Positions 40,174 through 51,239 of a stretch of 64,000 nucleotides of DNA are shown one piece after another. Position numbers and translations under genes: made by a program. The notes under the pieces were generated by a model. It saw nothing but the letters and a program-made list of their open reading frames with translations. It made no database searches and was not told the origin of the DNA. Within the stretch, counting starts at the first letter, position 1; each line of letters opens with the position of its first letter. Source of the stretch: Megaustenia siamemsis (lineage: Eukaryota > Mollusca > Gastropoda > Stylommatophora > Ariophantidae); contig JAVIAB010000047.1 in NCBI GenBank assembly GCA_032433765.1, forward strand, positions 15,449,607 to 15,513,606. Reading direction: 5' to 3'.

Positions 40174-40720
40174 ATGGGAGCTGCGATAGCTCAGTGGTTA
40201 GTGAACTGGACAAACGGGGGCAGGTTGGTCTCGAAGCAAAATACCGGCCTCGAGATAGGGAGGTTGTGGGTTCAAATCCCGTCTAGTTTGGATTTTTATT
40301 TATGATTTCTTTCTGCGGCAACCGCCCCTGGTCTGAGCAGCAAGGTCCGGCTTGAAGACGGAGTTATCTGCCTGTGTGCGGCGAGGTATCCCTGTGCACA
40401 CGGCTGCCAGGGAAAAATTAATTAACACGCAAAATGCAGTTCCTAGTCTCTAGGGGCTTCGTAAGAGATAAAAGTTGGCGAACGAAAAAAAAAAACTGAA
40501 CTACAAAGGACAAGAGGTAGGGTTCAATCCCAATCGACGGCTTCCAGGTTCACCCAGCCTTAAATGCGTACCAGATATTTTTCTTGGAAAGTAAAGCGGC
40601 ACGGGCCGCTGACCATATTACTCAAAAAATCATGTGCTGAAGGTCTGTAAAATTGATGGTCACTAACACCATATTCCCTATACGTCACTTGGCGTGATGG
40701 GGCTCTTTACTACTTACTTT
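40174..40720 (+). mobile_element. SINE A split by SINE B
   Basis: The head GGGAGCTGCGATAGCTCAGT to GTGAACTGGAC (40174-40212) and the rest CTACAAAGGACAAGAGGTAG to the T-rich tail (40498-40720) are one SINE A. The B-box has one change (GGTTCAATCC). The break lies in the anticodon-loop region of the head. Confidence 0.92.
40213..40495 (+). mobile_element. SINE B inside SINE A
   Basis: Head GGGGGCAGGTTGGTCTCGAA, B-box GGGTTCAAATCCCGT, CTGCGGCAACCGCCCCTGGT, then a deletion of the AAACGTCAATTACTC part, GCACACGGCTGCCAGGG, and an end GGCGAACG plus A10. Flanking AACTGGAC and AACTGAAC (7 of 8) suggest a short target duplication. Confidence 0.9.
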
Positions 40721-41860
40721 TACATAAAGGCAGATAGAGACATAGCTTGGGCTAGATATGTTTGTAATTACCCAAAACTCAGTGGATGATAGCAGTATAA
40801 TCAGAAAACAGTCAAACATAAATAATAACATTAGCAAGTTTTGGAAATGGAAAATTTTAGCTCTTATTGAAAAGGTGGGGAATAGATGTAAACTTGTCTT
40901 GTCTTTCAGATCCACAAATTAGGTTCATAAACAAACTCGGGGGCAGGTTACGTTTATGAGAGAGATGTCACTCTTAGAGTTCATATTAGCATTATTTTTT
41001 TCAAATTCAGAGGTTAACTAAAATGTCAAGATAGAAACTTGTTTTGCAAAATTGGACACAAAAATCATCTAGAGTTGAACTTCGTATTCAGCCATTGGCT
41101 GAGATATCTCTAGACAGCGACTAAACTAACACTTTATACAAATGAGACTGAGGTATTTAACCTCATACATTAGAAGAATTAGAAAGGAACATCCAGGAAC
41201 ATCAAGAAACATTAAAAAAAACACAGAGGGAGAGAAACACCTAGAGCTGGAAACATCTAGATAGAGAACACGATCAATATAGAAATAAGTTAGAGAGATA
41301 TAGAGAATAACCTAATGAACATCACGTTAGACCAGACATAGTTTAGTTAAGTGTTGCAAGTTAGGTTCATAAGTTGTGTGCTCCAGAGAACAATAATAAG
41401 TAGATTAAGAATGGTATTGAATAAGTCAAGACATAGATATAGAATAGAAAGCGTAAAACATGACGAGTTGTGATATTTTGATAGATAGAATAAAAGACAG
41501 AATTAGAAACGTCACAGACAATATGTACTAAAAGATGCCTCAAATAAACACCGGTGATAACCTTTTCAGCGCATCCAGGAACATTAATTTTGAAATTAGA
41601 CTTATAATTTAGATGTATTCACTTTACCTTCACGTGTACAACTGACGATCAAATAAACTTGTATAAGCAAAATTCAACTGTGATTATCGACTACACGAAT
41701 CCATAGCAAGACACTGTTATTACGTCGTGTTTTGATCCATATGTAATAATTATGAAAATATGTAAGCTCTGTATTATAAAATAGTTGGTAGCAGTGCCCA
41801 GTCTAAAGATATGACTCTGGTGAAGACTAAGACGATATCACTACACTGGAAGATTGTATT
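40721..41860. other. Unique AT-rich sequence, nothing recognised
   Basis: More than 1.1 kb with scattered stops in all frames and no repeat shared with the rest of the window. Confidence 0.5.
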
Positions 41861-41861
41861 G

Positions 41862-42248
41862 CTTGCTTGCTTGCTTGCGTTCGTCCGATGACTAAAGGAG
41901 TACACCTCTTCATCATCCGCCCTTAAAATGACGTCAAGTATGCGTGTCTGCATTGTATTGTTGTTTGCAGTATAGCTGTGATATTTGCGCCTTTCGGCCC
42001 AACGCATCCGACTTCAGCACATTTTTTTAGTACCGGGTTGACTTTTCTCTTCGATCCCTACTCGATTGGTAAGACTAGACAGGTTTGTCTGTTACCAGAG
42101 GCACCACGGAGAGGTGGAGCAGGGTCTGGATGGTTCTGGTTCACCGATCCTGACGCAAGCCATCAGATGTGGGTCGCTGACAACTTCCAGCTCTGCTGCC
42201 GTGAAGTGCATCTTCGCCTCCGAAGATTGTATTTCAATATAGGAGACG
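41862..42248 (+). repeat. DR1 dispersed repeat, longest copy
   Basis: TTGCTTGCTTGCGTTCGTCC, GATGACTAAAGG, CATCATCCGCCCTTAAAATG, GCGCCTTTCGGCCCAACGCA, TCCGACTTCAGCAC, then a further 200 bases (CTCTTCGATCCCTACTCGAT, GAGGCACCACGGAGAGGTGG, GGGTCGCTGACAAC) shared with the reverse copy at 31605. Class unknown. Confidence 0.8.
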
Positions 42249-42249
42249 C

Positions 42250-42772
42250 TTAATCTGAAAAAGAAGGTTATTTCACACAAAAAAGAAAGTTATTTCACAC
42301 AAAAAAGGTTATTTCATATGAGAAAGAAGGTTATTTCACGCAAAAAGAAGGTTATTTCACACAAAAAAGAAGGTTATTTCACACACAAAAAAGAAGGTTA
42401 TTTCACACAAAAAAGAAGGCTATTTCACACAAAAAATAAGAATATTTCACAAAAAAGGATATTTCACACAAAAAAGAAAGTTATTTCACACAAAAAGAAG
42501 GTTATTTCACACAAAAAAGGTTATTTCACACAAAAAATAAGAATATTTCACACAAAAAAGGAGGATATTTCTCACATAAAAGAAGGATATTTCACACAAT
42601 GAAGAAGAATATTTCACACAAAAAAGAAGAATATTTCACACATAAAAGAAGGAGAATATTTCACACAAAAAAGAAGGATATTTCACACAAAGAAGAAGAA
42701 TATTTCACACAAAAAAGAAGAATATTTCACACAAAGAAGAAGAATATTTCACACAAAAAAAAGTAGGAATTT
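42250..42772. repeat. About 21-bp minisatellite
   Basis: About 24 units of AAGGTTATTTCACACAAAAA with unit length 18-24 bp because the A-run varies. Later units shift to AAGAATATTTCACAC. Confidence 0.95.
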
Positions 42773-42794
42773 GACAATATGGTGCTTATTTTCA

Positions 42795-43118
42795 ATACTT
42801 TATCACCACCAAGTGCCATGTCTGCAGGCGTAGGTGATCATGAATCCTCACAACTTTCTATCTCTACTTTTGTTATTGTTTTTCTACCAAACCATTACAT
42901 TAAACTGTTTTGATTTTTTTTTCTCTCTCTCTTTCTGTTTTCCTCTATCTCTTCTTCCCACAATATTTCCAGGTTATCATCATCATCATCATCTATATAC
43001 TCTCAAATACTATATATACTAAAGTGAATGCCAGACAGACCGACAGCTAAAAGACAACATCAGGCAGATCTCATTTATGCATTATTCATCTTATAGCTTT
43101 CCCGAGTGAGCCATTGAA
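42795..43118 (-). mobile_element. DR2-LINE chimeric repeat, reverse copy
   Basis: Minus strand: TTTCAATGGCTCACTCGGGA, AAGCTATAAGATGAATAATG, CTGCCTGATGTTGTCTTTTA, GCTGTCGGTCTGTCTGGCAT, then (GAT)5, ACCTGGAAATATTGTGGGAA, AGATAGAGG and the LINE-1 end GAAAGTTGTGAGGATTCATG, ATCACCTACGCCTGCAGACA. Matches 39646-39930 in order. Confidence 0.7.
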
Positions 43119-43129
43119 ACCATAACGAC

Positions 43130-43200
43130 CATTATCATCATTACCATTATCATCATTACCATTATCATCATTACCATTATCATCATTACCATTATCACAG
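43130..43200. repeat. 15-bp tandem repeat
   Basis: Five units of CCATTATCATCATTA. Confidence 0.95.
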
Positions 43201-43230
43201 GACTCTTGGTCCCACATATGCACTCTGCTA

Positions 43231-44006
43231 CAAATGCCACCAGAAATGGAAAAGGGGGGGGGGGTGTTCTTGACGCTGAATAATCAGGACGAGATCACCA
43301 AGTCAATAGCTTCTAGAAAATTCTCAAACAACTTTAAAGCAGAAACTGAGGCTATAAGAGATGCTGCAGCACTGGCTACTCAACACAAAAATAACATGCA
43401 CAATAAAATGGTGATTCTGACTGATGCACTGTCAGTATTATCAGCTCTAAAAAGCCCCAAGAACAATGAACTAGATGACTTGAGAACAACCCTGGCCCAA
43501 CTATGCAATAACATCCAGAGAGTAGTCATTCAGTGGATACCATCACAGTGTAACATACACGGGAACGAACGCGCAGATAAATCAGCTAAGGAGTGATGGA
43601 GATTACCACAAGAGAACCATCCGCTAAGTTATGATGAAGCCAAATCCATCCTCAAGGGTCAGTTCCATGAAAATGGAAACGAGAACACCTAAAGCATAAC
43701 GAGAGTGACGGATACCATCAACTATCAAGGAGGGATCAAGTCATCATACTTCGCCTACGCACTGGCCACAATAGAATGAGAAATCTCATGTTCACCAAAT
43801 TCAAAATAGGTACAACCAGCCTATGCCACTGTACACTGGACAATATGACTACAAAACATGTTCTACAGGATTGCCCCCAGTACACAGACCTGAGAAGAGC
43901 AATGTGGTCCACGCCCACCTCCCTGGAAGAAAAACTATATGGGGCAATCGATTCGCTTAAACAGACAGCTGACTTCATGAGAGAGTCTGGAATCCTACTC
44001 TGATTG
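43231..44006 (+). pseudogene. LINE-RH: RNase H domain and C-terminal zinc-knuckle region
   Basis: The 3' end of a LINE of the RNase H-bearing kind (I/R1-like group). The RNase H part has KAETEAIRDAAA (catalytic Glu region), ILTDALSVLSALKSP (Asp) and VIQWIPSQCNIHGNERADKS. The usual SHCGI is SQCNI here, so a His of the active-site neighbourhood is lost. It degrades an RNA strand in the live element. After a stop at 43596 and frameshifts comes ILRLRTGHNRMRNLMFTKFK, then CHC…HVLQDCPQY, the C-terminal knuckle, and the end GILL. A G10 run at 43252 breaks the N-terminus. Confidence 0.88.
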
Positions 44007-44014
44007 AGTCTTGA

Positions 44015-44016
44015 TC

Positions 44017-44061
<45 letters not shown>
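44015..44061. repeat. (GA)n microsatellite
   Basis: About 23 GA dinucleotides at the junction of two LINE fragments. Confidence 0.95.
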
Positions 44062-44063
<2 letters not shown>

Positions 44064-44790
44064 TGCCATACTGGTTGGCGATGGCGATCATGTCCTTCCA
44101 CAATATTATATCCATCTTGAATTGTATCAATTCTGTTGTTGACTGTTTTACGTGCAATGACACCAAGCTATCCAGTATTTTCTCTCTTTGTCGTCCGCGA
44201 TCTCTCTTTCCTTTTATTTTGCCAGTTGTAACCAAGTATTCCAACTTTCCTCTTCTCATGATGTGCCCAAAAAATGTTGATTGTTTCTTTGTGATGTTTT
44301 TTAGGAGTTCCCTTTTTGTGTTGGCCTTTTTGATAGTTTCTTCAGTGGTCTTTTTTAGCTGTCCAGGAAACTTTCAAAATTCTTTTGAGAAATCCCATCT
44401 CTGTGGCCTCTAATCGTCTTTTCATTTGTTTGTCCATGATTCGGTTCCATAGGTCAGAATTGGTTCTATATAGCACCGATGGACTCTTTTTTCCATTTCT
44501 ATTGACATAGATTTGTTGCATAAGATATTTTTTTTCATTTTCTGAAATTTTATTTTGGTCTGAGCTATTCTGCTTTTTATTTCTGTGGTGCATCTTCCAT
44601 CTGATGTTATTATTGTGCCTAAGTATTTGACGCGTTGCACTTGTTTCAGATTGTTCCTGTTTATTTTTATGCTGCATGCTGGTGATGATTGTTTCTTCGA
44701 CATAACCATTACTTCTGTTGTTTGTTTGTTTGTTTTTTTAATGATGGGTTTTGTGTTGAGAAGAACTCTATTTACTTCTGCTGTTATTTA
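44062..44790 (-). mobile_element. LINE-1b 3' half
   Basis: Minus strand: EVMVMSKKQSSPACSIKINR, VKYLGTIITSDGRCTTEIKS, RIAQTKIKFQKMKKNILCNK, RVHRCYIEPILTYGTESWTN, then (shifted) RRLEATEMGFLKRILKVSWT, LLKNITKKQSTFFGHIMRRG, KLEYLVTTGKIKGKRDRGRQ, LWKDMIAIANQYGT. This is the longest LINE-1b copy here; it lacks the YADD box and most of the palm. Ends without GAT repeats, next to (GA)n. Confidence 0.9.
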
Positions 44791-44799
44791 TTTTTATTT

Positions 44800-46035
44800 G
44801 TCATAACGAGTAATTTTTTTTAAAAATGAAATAAAATAAACAGATTCCCCATATCCACAGGTGAAAACGCCCCTGCCACTAACATCATCAATCTAAGTCG
44901 ACGGTCGTTAAAGAAGCCCCAACGATATCCACGTTAATAAGACACAACTATTTCTGTCACTGACATGACCTTCCGCTTGCCATAACGGGGATCCGCTCTC
45001 TCCCGTGAGTCACCCCGTTCCCTCATTCAAGGGTTTCCCAATAAACTAGAACAGCTTTCAGTTTGACCCGAACTCCTTATCGTGATGTCAGCTCCGTCGA
45101 CCACTATTTTTATTCCATTTAATCAACGAACGAGACCTCCCAAGAGGTCACGGAAACAAACGAACCCGTACGTTCTGTGAACGTGTAATTCTGCACATAA
45201 GTTCTGAACAAACTAATTCAGTTAAATTAAAGTACATTTGCTGACCTACCTCTTGTGTGTGTGTAGTCAAATTGTGCTTGTACACTTCTGGATTATGTAC
45301 ACATATTTCTGTACATTTGATTTGTTTTCTCGAAACGTTTAAAACCAAATGTTTGGATTACTCTGTGACAAATATTTTATTTTGTGAAGTGTCCACATTC
45401 TGTGTTTAGCGTGAGTAACTATGACCTCAACCAGTTATGTCTATTTAACATTTATCTACTACTATTTACTGCTTAATACTTATTTAATTAAGTTATACAT
45501 ACTTGATTCGTAAAACTTTGCTGTAGTTTCATGTATTGTTGACCATTTTCATGAAATTTATAACCACTTTTATTTTATATGTTTTATTTATATGTTCTAT
45601 AATGCTCTTCATTAGAAAAAAAAATATTTTGTCTATAATGATCTACTACGTGACAGTTGACAAGAATCCATTCTTACCGAGTACCACACGAGCTGGTATA
45701 ATATTTATAATATGGTAGATTGTGAAGTATAACTTTTAACATTATTAAATATTTTAAATATTATGTTTGTAGATATTTTCTTGATAAAGTTGAATACCGC
45801 TATTGCGGCTATTGGGAGTGATTTTTGTTCTAACTGTATACATTGATTGTTTTATTTAATTAGATATATCTCCACCATTTTATATTTAGTTCATGAACAA
45901 CCCGTGTATGTACTTCTCTAATTTATTATATCGGGTTTAGAGAAGGAAGCTATTTGTATATAAAGCAATTCCTGTTTTTTTCCTGTTTATGATATATAAG
46001 TAGCACAATTATAATTTTATATCTAAAATGTTCAT
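44800..46035. other. Unique AT-rich sequence, nothing recognised
   Basis: About 1.2 kb. Bases 44870-45150 are GC-richer, with several CG dinucleotides, but no domain-bearing frame or splice-flanked exon could be supported. Confidence 0.45.
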
Positions 46036-46460
46036 ATTGTGATACATGAGTAGGCAAGTTCTTATGTTTTAGTTAATGATACATGAGTAGGAAAGTTCTT
46101 ATGTTTTAGTTAATGATACATGGGTAGGCAAGTTCTTATGTTTTAGTTAATGATACATGAGTAGGCAAGTTCTTATGTTTTAGTTAATGATACATGAGTA
46201 GGAAAGTTCTTATGTTTTAGTTAATGATACATGGGTAGGAAAGTTCTTATGTTTTAGTTAATGATACATGAGTAGGCAAGTTCTTATGTTTTCGTTAATG
46301 ATACAAGAGTAGGAAGATTATTATGTCTTCATTAATGATACATGAGTAGGCAAGTTCTTATGTTTTCGTTAATGATACAAGAGTAGGAAGATTCTTATGT
46401 CTTCATTAATGATACATGAGTAGGCAAGTTCTTATGTTTTCGTTAATGATACACGAGTAG
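46036..46460. repeat. 37-bp minisatellite
   Basis: About eleven units containing GATACATGAGTAGGCAAGTT; the last four alternate between two variants (CAAGAGTAGGAAGATTCTTA and CATGAGTAGGCAAGTTCTTA), giving a 74-bp higher-order period. Decayed units continue to about 46760. Confidence 0.95.
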
Positions 46461-46794
46461 ATACATTATAATATTCTAGAAATATTTCTTCAATTGATCT
46501 AATTTGCAATACATAAGCGGATAATTCTCTAAAATGTTCTATTTTGTAATACACATGATATTTAGAAATATTCTAGTTCTTGATACACGATCTAATAAGT
46601 TCTGATATTATAATTTATCATAAATGAGCTGATACTTTTCAATGACCACATTTTCTATTCATTAGAGTTTATTCCTTTTTCAGTTATTTAGATTTTAATT
46701 ACATGAGTAGAAATAATGTTCTGTGGATCTAAAACACTAGTTTATGATACATGAAAGGATAAGTTTTAATGGTCTTGTATCATTTATATATATA

Positions 46795-47140
46795 TCATCA
46801 TCATCATCATCATCAAGTACCATGCCTGCTGGCGATGATGATCATGACTCTCCACCATTTTCGATCTCGACAGTTATTCATCATTACTGTTGTTGATCTT
46901 CTGTCAAGCCATTCTCTTATGTTGTCTGGTATCTTTTCTCTTTGCAAAATAATAATTCCCTCTATCTCTTCGTTCATCAATTGTAATGTTACAATATATT
47001 TCAACTGTTCCCCTCTCATTACATGGCCAAAAAATTATTATTGTTTCTGCCTGATATTGGAAATGAGCTCTCTTTTTGCTCTGGCCTCTTTCAGAACGTT
47101 TTCATCACTCGTCTTAGCTGTCCATGGTCATGGTTGTGGT
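46795..47140 (-). mobile_element. LINE-1a 3' end with (CAT)n tail
   Basis: Tail (CAT)6 at 46796-46814. Minus strand: EWLDRRSTTVMMNNCRDRKW, REKIPDNIRE, GRERR-type remnants, AMRGEQLKYIVTLQ and KKQ. Truncated at about 340 bp. Confidence 0.9.
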
Positions 47141-47164
47141 AAGTCGAAGGCTCGGGTATCACTA

Positions 47165-47275
47165 CACACGAATTAAAATCCATAATTGCTCAACCGCTCG
47201 TACCAGTGGAATCATCAGAATTAAAACTTATTGGACCGCTCGTACCAGTGGAATCATCAGAATTAAAACTTATTG
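47165..47275. repeat. 42-bp direct repeat, two copies
   Basis: CCGCTCGTACCAGTGGAATC with ATCAGAATTAAAACTTATTG occurs twice in tandem. Confidence 0.9.
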
Positions 47276-47596
47276 GCGGATCCAAGCAAATAAAGGTAGC
47301 TGCAGTCCCCATCATAGCAGCCATAGCACATGCCAAAGAGATAAGGTCAAGCGGCACTGAAAGTGAACGCAACCGAACTATCTATCATACGATATCATCA
47401 TTCATCGTAAGAAATCGGAATATCGAAACACGATCCGGATGAAAAACACGGCTCACGGTGTGCACAGAGAACTAAACTCAGTAGCTGCAGCAGGAAGCCA
47501 GACTGGGAATATGAGGAAACTGCAACAGGGAACACTTGTCAGACTGAGCCTCAACGGTTCCAGCTGCATATCCGCCACATTGACCGGAAGTCCTGT
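47276..47596. other. Unrecognised sequence
   Basis: A plus-strand frame open to 47440 (GGSKQIKVAAVPIIAAIAHA, KEIRSSGTES) has no motif I recognise. It could be a decayed element or random. Confidence 0.35.
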
Positions 47597-48397
47597 CAAT
47601 GATATTCTCAACATTCTTCTCGAAAACCACATTTTTACAACCTCCAGTGATATTCTTGTTTGTTGTCCTATTGTCCATGCTTCACATCCATATGTTAAGA
47701 CTGGCTCTATCTATCTATTGACCTTTCGAGCCGTAGCCGGCCCATAGGGCGTAGACCAAGATACTCCTCCTATCTGAATTTTTGTTCTAGCAGTTTTCTT
47801 TTAAAGATATTTTATCAAATCTCGCCATTTGTCTCTGTTCTGTGCAAGCAGCTCTATCTCATTGAGGGAATCCTGCTGCTCTTGCCTCTCTCATCAATGT
47901 TCTTCTCAGTGTCTCTCTGGTCTTCCTCTTTTTCTCTTACCTGTTGTTTCCCACATGTGGGCTTGCTTTGCTATTCGGTTATTATCTCTTCTCATCACAT
48001 GTCCAACATATGACCATCGTCTTTTCTTTATTACTGAAGATATTAGTGGTTGATTGGCGATTTCTCTAATTTCCTCATTTGTTTTGAATTCGTTCCACGC
48101 TATACCAAGTATTTTCCTTAGACATTTATTTTCGAATGTTCAACTTTGTTTCTATATCTCTCGTTGTTTTCCAGCTTTCACACGCATACGTAAGGGTTGA
48201 TAGTACATTTGATTTGAATAGTCTAAGTTTTGTGTTTGTGCTGATGAGTTTTGACTGGCTCTACATAACATTTAAGTAAGAACTCCTTTTTACTTGTTTC
48301 TACAGCGAAAATGAATCGCACAATATCTCCCTTGTTTTTTTAAAAGCTGCTTTTGCCTGAATTATTTTGCATCTTACCTCTGTTGTACATCTCCTAT
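47597..48397 (-). mobile_element. LINE-1a fragment, split by LINE-5
   Basis: The minus-strand pieces 48264-48397 (RCTTEVRCKIIQAKAAFKKT, REILCDSF) and 47597-47698 (TYGCEAWTIGQQTRI…, MWFSRRMLRIS) belong to one RT thumb region. The LINE-5 copy 47710-48252 separates them. Confidence 0.85.
47699..48263 (-). mobile_element. LINE-5 insertion with 11-bp target duplication
   Basis: GACTGGCTCTA at 47699-47709 and 48253-48263 bounds 543 bp. Minus strand: KLRLFKSNVLSTLTYACESW, TTRDIETKLNIRK, KKTMVICWTCDEKR-type remnants, LNEIELLAQNRDKWRDLIKY, and the 3' end GGGCCGGCTACGGCTCGAAA, GGTCAATAGATAGATAG. Confidence 0.9.
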
Positions 48398-48398
48398 C

Positions 48399-48471
<73 letters not shown>

Positions 48472-48474
48472 TAT
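48398..48474. repeat. (ATT)n(AT)n microsatellite
   Basis: About 18 ATT triplets and 10 AT pairs. Confidence 0.95.
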
Positions 48475-48858
48475 TCTGGTTTCCAAATTTGCAAAATCTG
48501 GCAAACGCTCTTCGTCCCCATTCCCACTGTTCTCTGCCAGGTTGTCCTTGGCCCTCTTCTCATTTGGTGTTTCCACAGCATCCCAGCTCGTGACAGTTCT
48601 ACGAATGTTACAGGATGTCCTGTTCTAGTGATCCAGTGTATGAGTCAGTACAACCTGTTGTGTTTTCATTTATTGGTATTTAAAAAAAAATTGGGTAGCT
48701 TCGTGCTAGCTACGAATCACTGGTACATATTCATTTTCTGCCATCATCTTCGCTGTTGAGTCCGTACCTTGGGTCTGATAACGTTTTCTTTCGTTCCGTT
48801 TATTCTGCTTATGTTTTAAAAAAAAATATCTTCTTCGGTTCCCGAATCAATAATCTGT
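48475..48858. other. Spacer, nothing recognised
   Basis: No feature recognised. Confidence 0.4.
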
Positions 48859-48862
48859 CACA

Positions 48863-49250
48863 CTCCAACCAGGATAGCTCCGACCAGGGTAACTCCGACC
48901 AGGATAACTCCAACCAGGAAGACTCCAACCAGGATAACTCCAACCAGGATGACTCCAACCAGGATGACTCCAACCAGGATAACTCCAACCAGGATAACTC
49001 CAACCAGGAAGACTCCAACCAGGATAACTCCAACCAGGATAACTCCAACCAGGATAACTCCAACCAGGAAGACTCCAACCAGGATAACTCCAACCAGGAT
49101 AACTCCAACCAGGAAGACTCCTACCAGGATAACTCCAACCAGGATAACTCCAACCAGGATAACTCCAACCAGGATGACTCCAACCAGGATGACTCCAACC
49201 AGGATAACTCCAACCAGGATAACTCCAACCAGGATGACTCCAACCAGGAT
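48863..49250. repeat. 15-bp minisatellite
   Basis: Twenty-six units of CCAACCAGGATAACTC (15-bp period) with GGAAGACTC and GGATGACTC variants. All six frames stay open: plus NQDNSNQDD and TPTRITPTR, minus SWLEL and HPGWSYPGW repeats. These are not proteins. Confidence 0.97.
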
Positions 49251-49430
49251 AAAGCGGGCTCAAATCCCGGCAAGGCCAGACGTTTTTTTTTTTAATTTGA
49301 GTCGGGGGCTGAAATGTAAAAAAAGAAAGAAAAAGACTGAGTGACGAACACCTCATGGCGACTGCACTGGACAAGTAGCCTATGCGGATTGGCACAGTCC
49401 TGTCCGGAATATTAAAACATGTTCCGATAG
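49251..49430 (+). mobile_element. SINE C-like 3' body after the minisatellite
   Basis: B-box GGGCTCAAATCCCGG (49257-49271), T11, GTCGGGGGCTGAAATGTAAA, GACTGAGTGACG, CTCATGGCGACTGCACTGGA, ACAAGTAGCCTATGCGG. The block order equals SINE C at 4690-4850. The A-box side is replaced by the 15-bp array. Confidence 0.65.
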
Positions 49431-49511
49431 TTATAAAATAGATGTATAAACACGATATCTCTTGCAGCCCACGCTCAATACCTGGCGAATGGCGAAGTTC
49501 TTCCTTTCTTC

Positions 49512-49521
49512 TGAAATACTC

Positions 49522-49588
<67 letters not shown>

Positions 49589-49590
49589 TT
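49512..49590. repeat. (GAT)n microsatellite
   Basis: About 25 pure GAT triplets. No LINE end was recognised directly upstream. Confidence 0.95.
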
Positions 49591-50318
49591 TGTGAAGATG
49601 ATGTTGACGATAAGAAATAGTGATGTTTTAGATGATGTCAAAAAATGATGTAAACGTATGATGTCAACACATGCAATACCTATGAATCACATCACATCAT
49701 ATGCCACAGGGAAATAACCATCGTAATTTTCATTTCGGATATAAAATGTGATTATTTTCCTTGAATTTGATCTCTCTTCGCACATCGTTCTCGTTTTACA
49801 TTACAAGCAACATGTTCGCATGCTCTCAATAATTTATTCTCAATTTTAAAACAAGTTGTTTGAATATGTAGAAGATTGTTCATGTTATTATTTTCGCTCA
49901 ATCATGATTGATTGTTTTTTTTTTATCAACAAGATTATACATGTTATAAGTGGTATAAGAATAATTATAAATTTAAATAACAATTTATCGTATTTGTAAT
50001 AAAGTACTATTTTAATATTTAGGGAGTTGCAGTGATTAATAATAATCTGCGATTTATGAAAGCGATGGGAGTTAAGATGGGCACAGCCAGAAATGTGAAA
50101 CTTGGTGGGCGTATAGAAAGACTTAACAATTAACACAGAACTGGGAGTCGTCAGTCGCTGGACACTGGGGAATTGCTGAGGAGTGAATCTGAGCACCTAT
50201 GGACATGTTCGGAGTGCAATGATGATGACCCGCAAATAACTCAATAACTCGAGAGGAACAAGAGTAACAACGACAGTAGTAATGATGATAATAATAATAG
50301 TTACAACAGTAATGATAA
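49591..50318. other. Unique AT-rich sequence, nothing recognised
   Basis: Short imperfect repeats of GATGATGTCAA at 49600-49670; otherwise nothing recognised. Confidence 0.45.
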
Positions 50319-50319
50319 T

Positions 50320-50738
50320 ATCATCATCATTAAGTACCGGGCCTGCTGGCGTAGGTGTTCATGTCTCTACACAACTTTCGATCTCGACAGTTATTTATCA
50401 TTTCTGTTGTTGACCTTCTGCCAAGCCATTGTCTTAAGCTGTCTGGTATTTTTTCTCTTTGCTTCCCTCTATCTCTTTGTCCCTCAATTTTTCCAGTTGT
50501 TACTATATATATTCCAGTCGTTCTCTTCTCATTACATGGCCAAAAAATGATGATTGTTTCTTCCTAATATTGGAAATTAGTTCTCTTTTTGCTTTGACCT
50601 CTTCCAAAACATTTTCATTACTCTTCTTAGCTGTCCATGGTATTCTCAACATTCTTCTGTAAAAACACATTTCTACAGACTTCAGTGATTTTCTTGTATG
50701 TTGTCCTATTGTTCTTTGAGTGACATCCATATGTTAAG
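50320..50738 (-). mobile_element. LINE-1a 3' end
   Basis: CATCATCAT tail at 50321-50330. Minus strand open over 50503-50730: TIGQHTRKSLKSVEMCFYRR, MLRIPWTAKKSNENVLEEVK, AKRELISNIRKKQSSFFGHV, MRRERLEYI, then shifted GKIEGQRDRGKQREKIPDSL and RDRKLCRDMNTYASRPGT. One of the better copies. Confidence 0.92.
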
Positions 50739-50835
50739 AATAATAACAATGATGATAATAAAATTTATATTTTATTATTATTATTATTATTATTGTTATT
50801 AATATTGTTACATTATCAACATCTAGTTGGTATCC
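50739..50835. repeat. ATT/AAT-rich stretch
   Basis: Short ATT triplet run (50775-50800) in AT-rich DNA. Confidence 0.7.
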
Positions 50836-51055
50836 TTAGAGAAACATTTCACTTATAACAGCCGGTAACTGTCTGAAAGAATCTCTGTCTCTTTCCAGAT
50901 ATCCTAAATCTTCTATTGTCAAGTTCAAGAAGATCTTTTTGATATTTTGAAACCACCTTCTTCTTGGTCTGCCCTTGTCTCTTCTTCCTAGAACTATGTC
51001 TTCCATTATTGTTGTTTCCAGCACATTGTGTCTTTTGACGTTGCAATAGTCTCAT
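50836..51055 (-). mobile_element. LINE-9 3' end
   Basis: Minus strand, two frames 1 base apart: MLETTIMEDIVLGRRDKGRP, RRRWFQNIKKIFLNLTIEDL, YLERDRDSFRQLPAVI. GRRDKGRPRRRW and the DRDSFR ending are a LINE RT C-terminus of a lineage not otherwise seen here. Confidence 0.75.
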
Positions 51056-51239
51056 CTGTAGAATTGCGTTTATAAACTAGTTCCTTTTAATGATTAAGTC
51101 TTTTATTATGACTTCATTGCTCTTTTCTTTTCCTAAGGTAGTTTAAGGGGGTTTTTTTAGCACTTTGTTTCGAATCAATCGATTTTCTTCATCCTTGCTA
51201 TTGTAATTGTTATAATTAATTGTAGTAATAATCGTAGTT

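Noticed and set aside
47206..47442. Possible exon with a clean 78-codon frame
   Set aside because: Starts in a 42-bp direct repeat and has no motif; kept as unrecognised sequence.
48756..49344. Asn/Gln/Asp-rich repeat protein (NQDNS) and Thr-Pro-Arg repeat
   Set aside because: 15-bp minisatellite leaves all frames open on both strands; the frame runs straight into a SINE.
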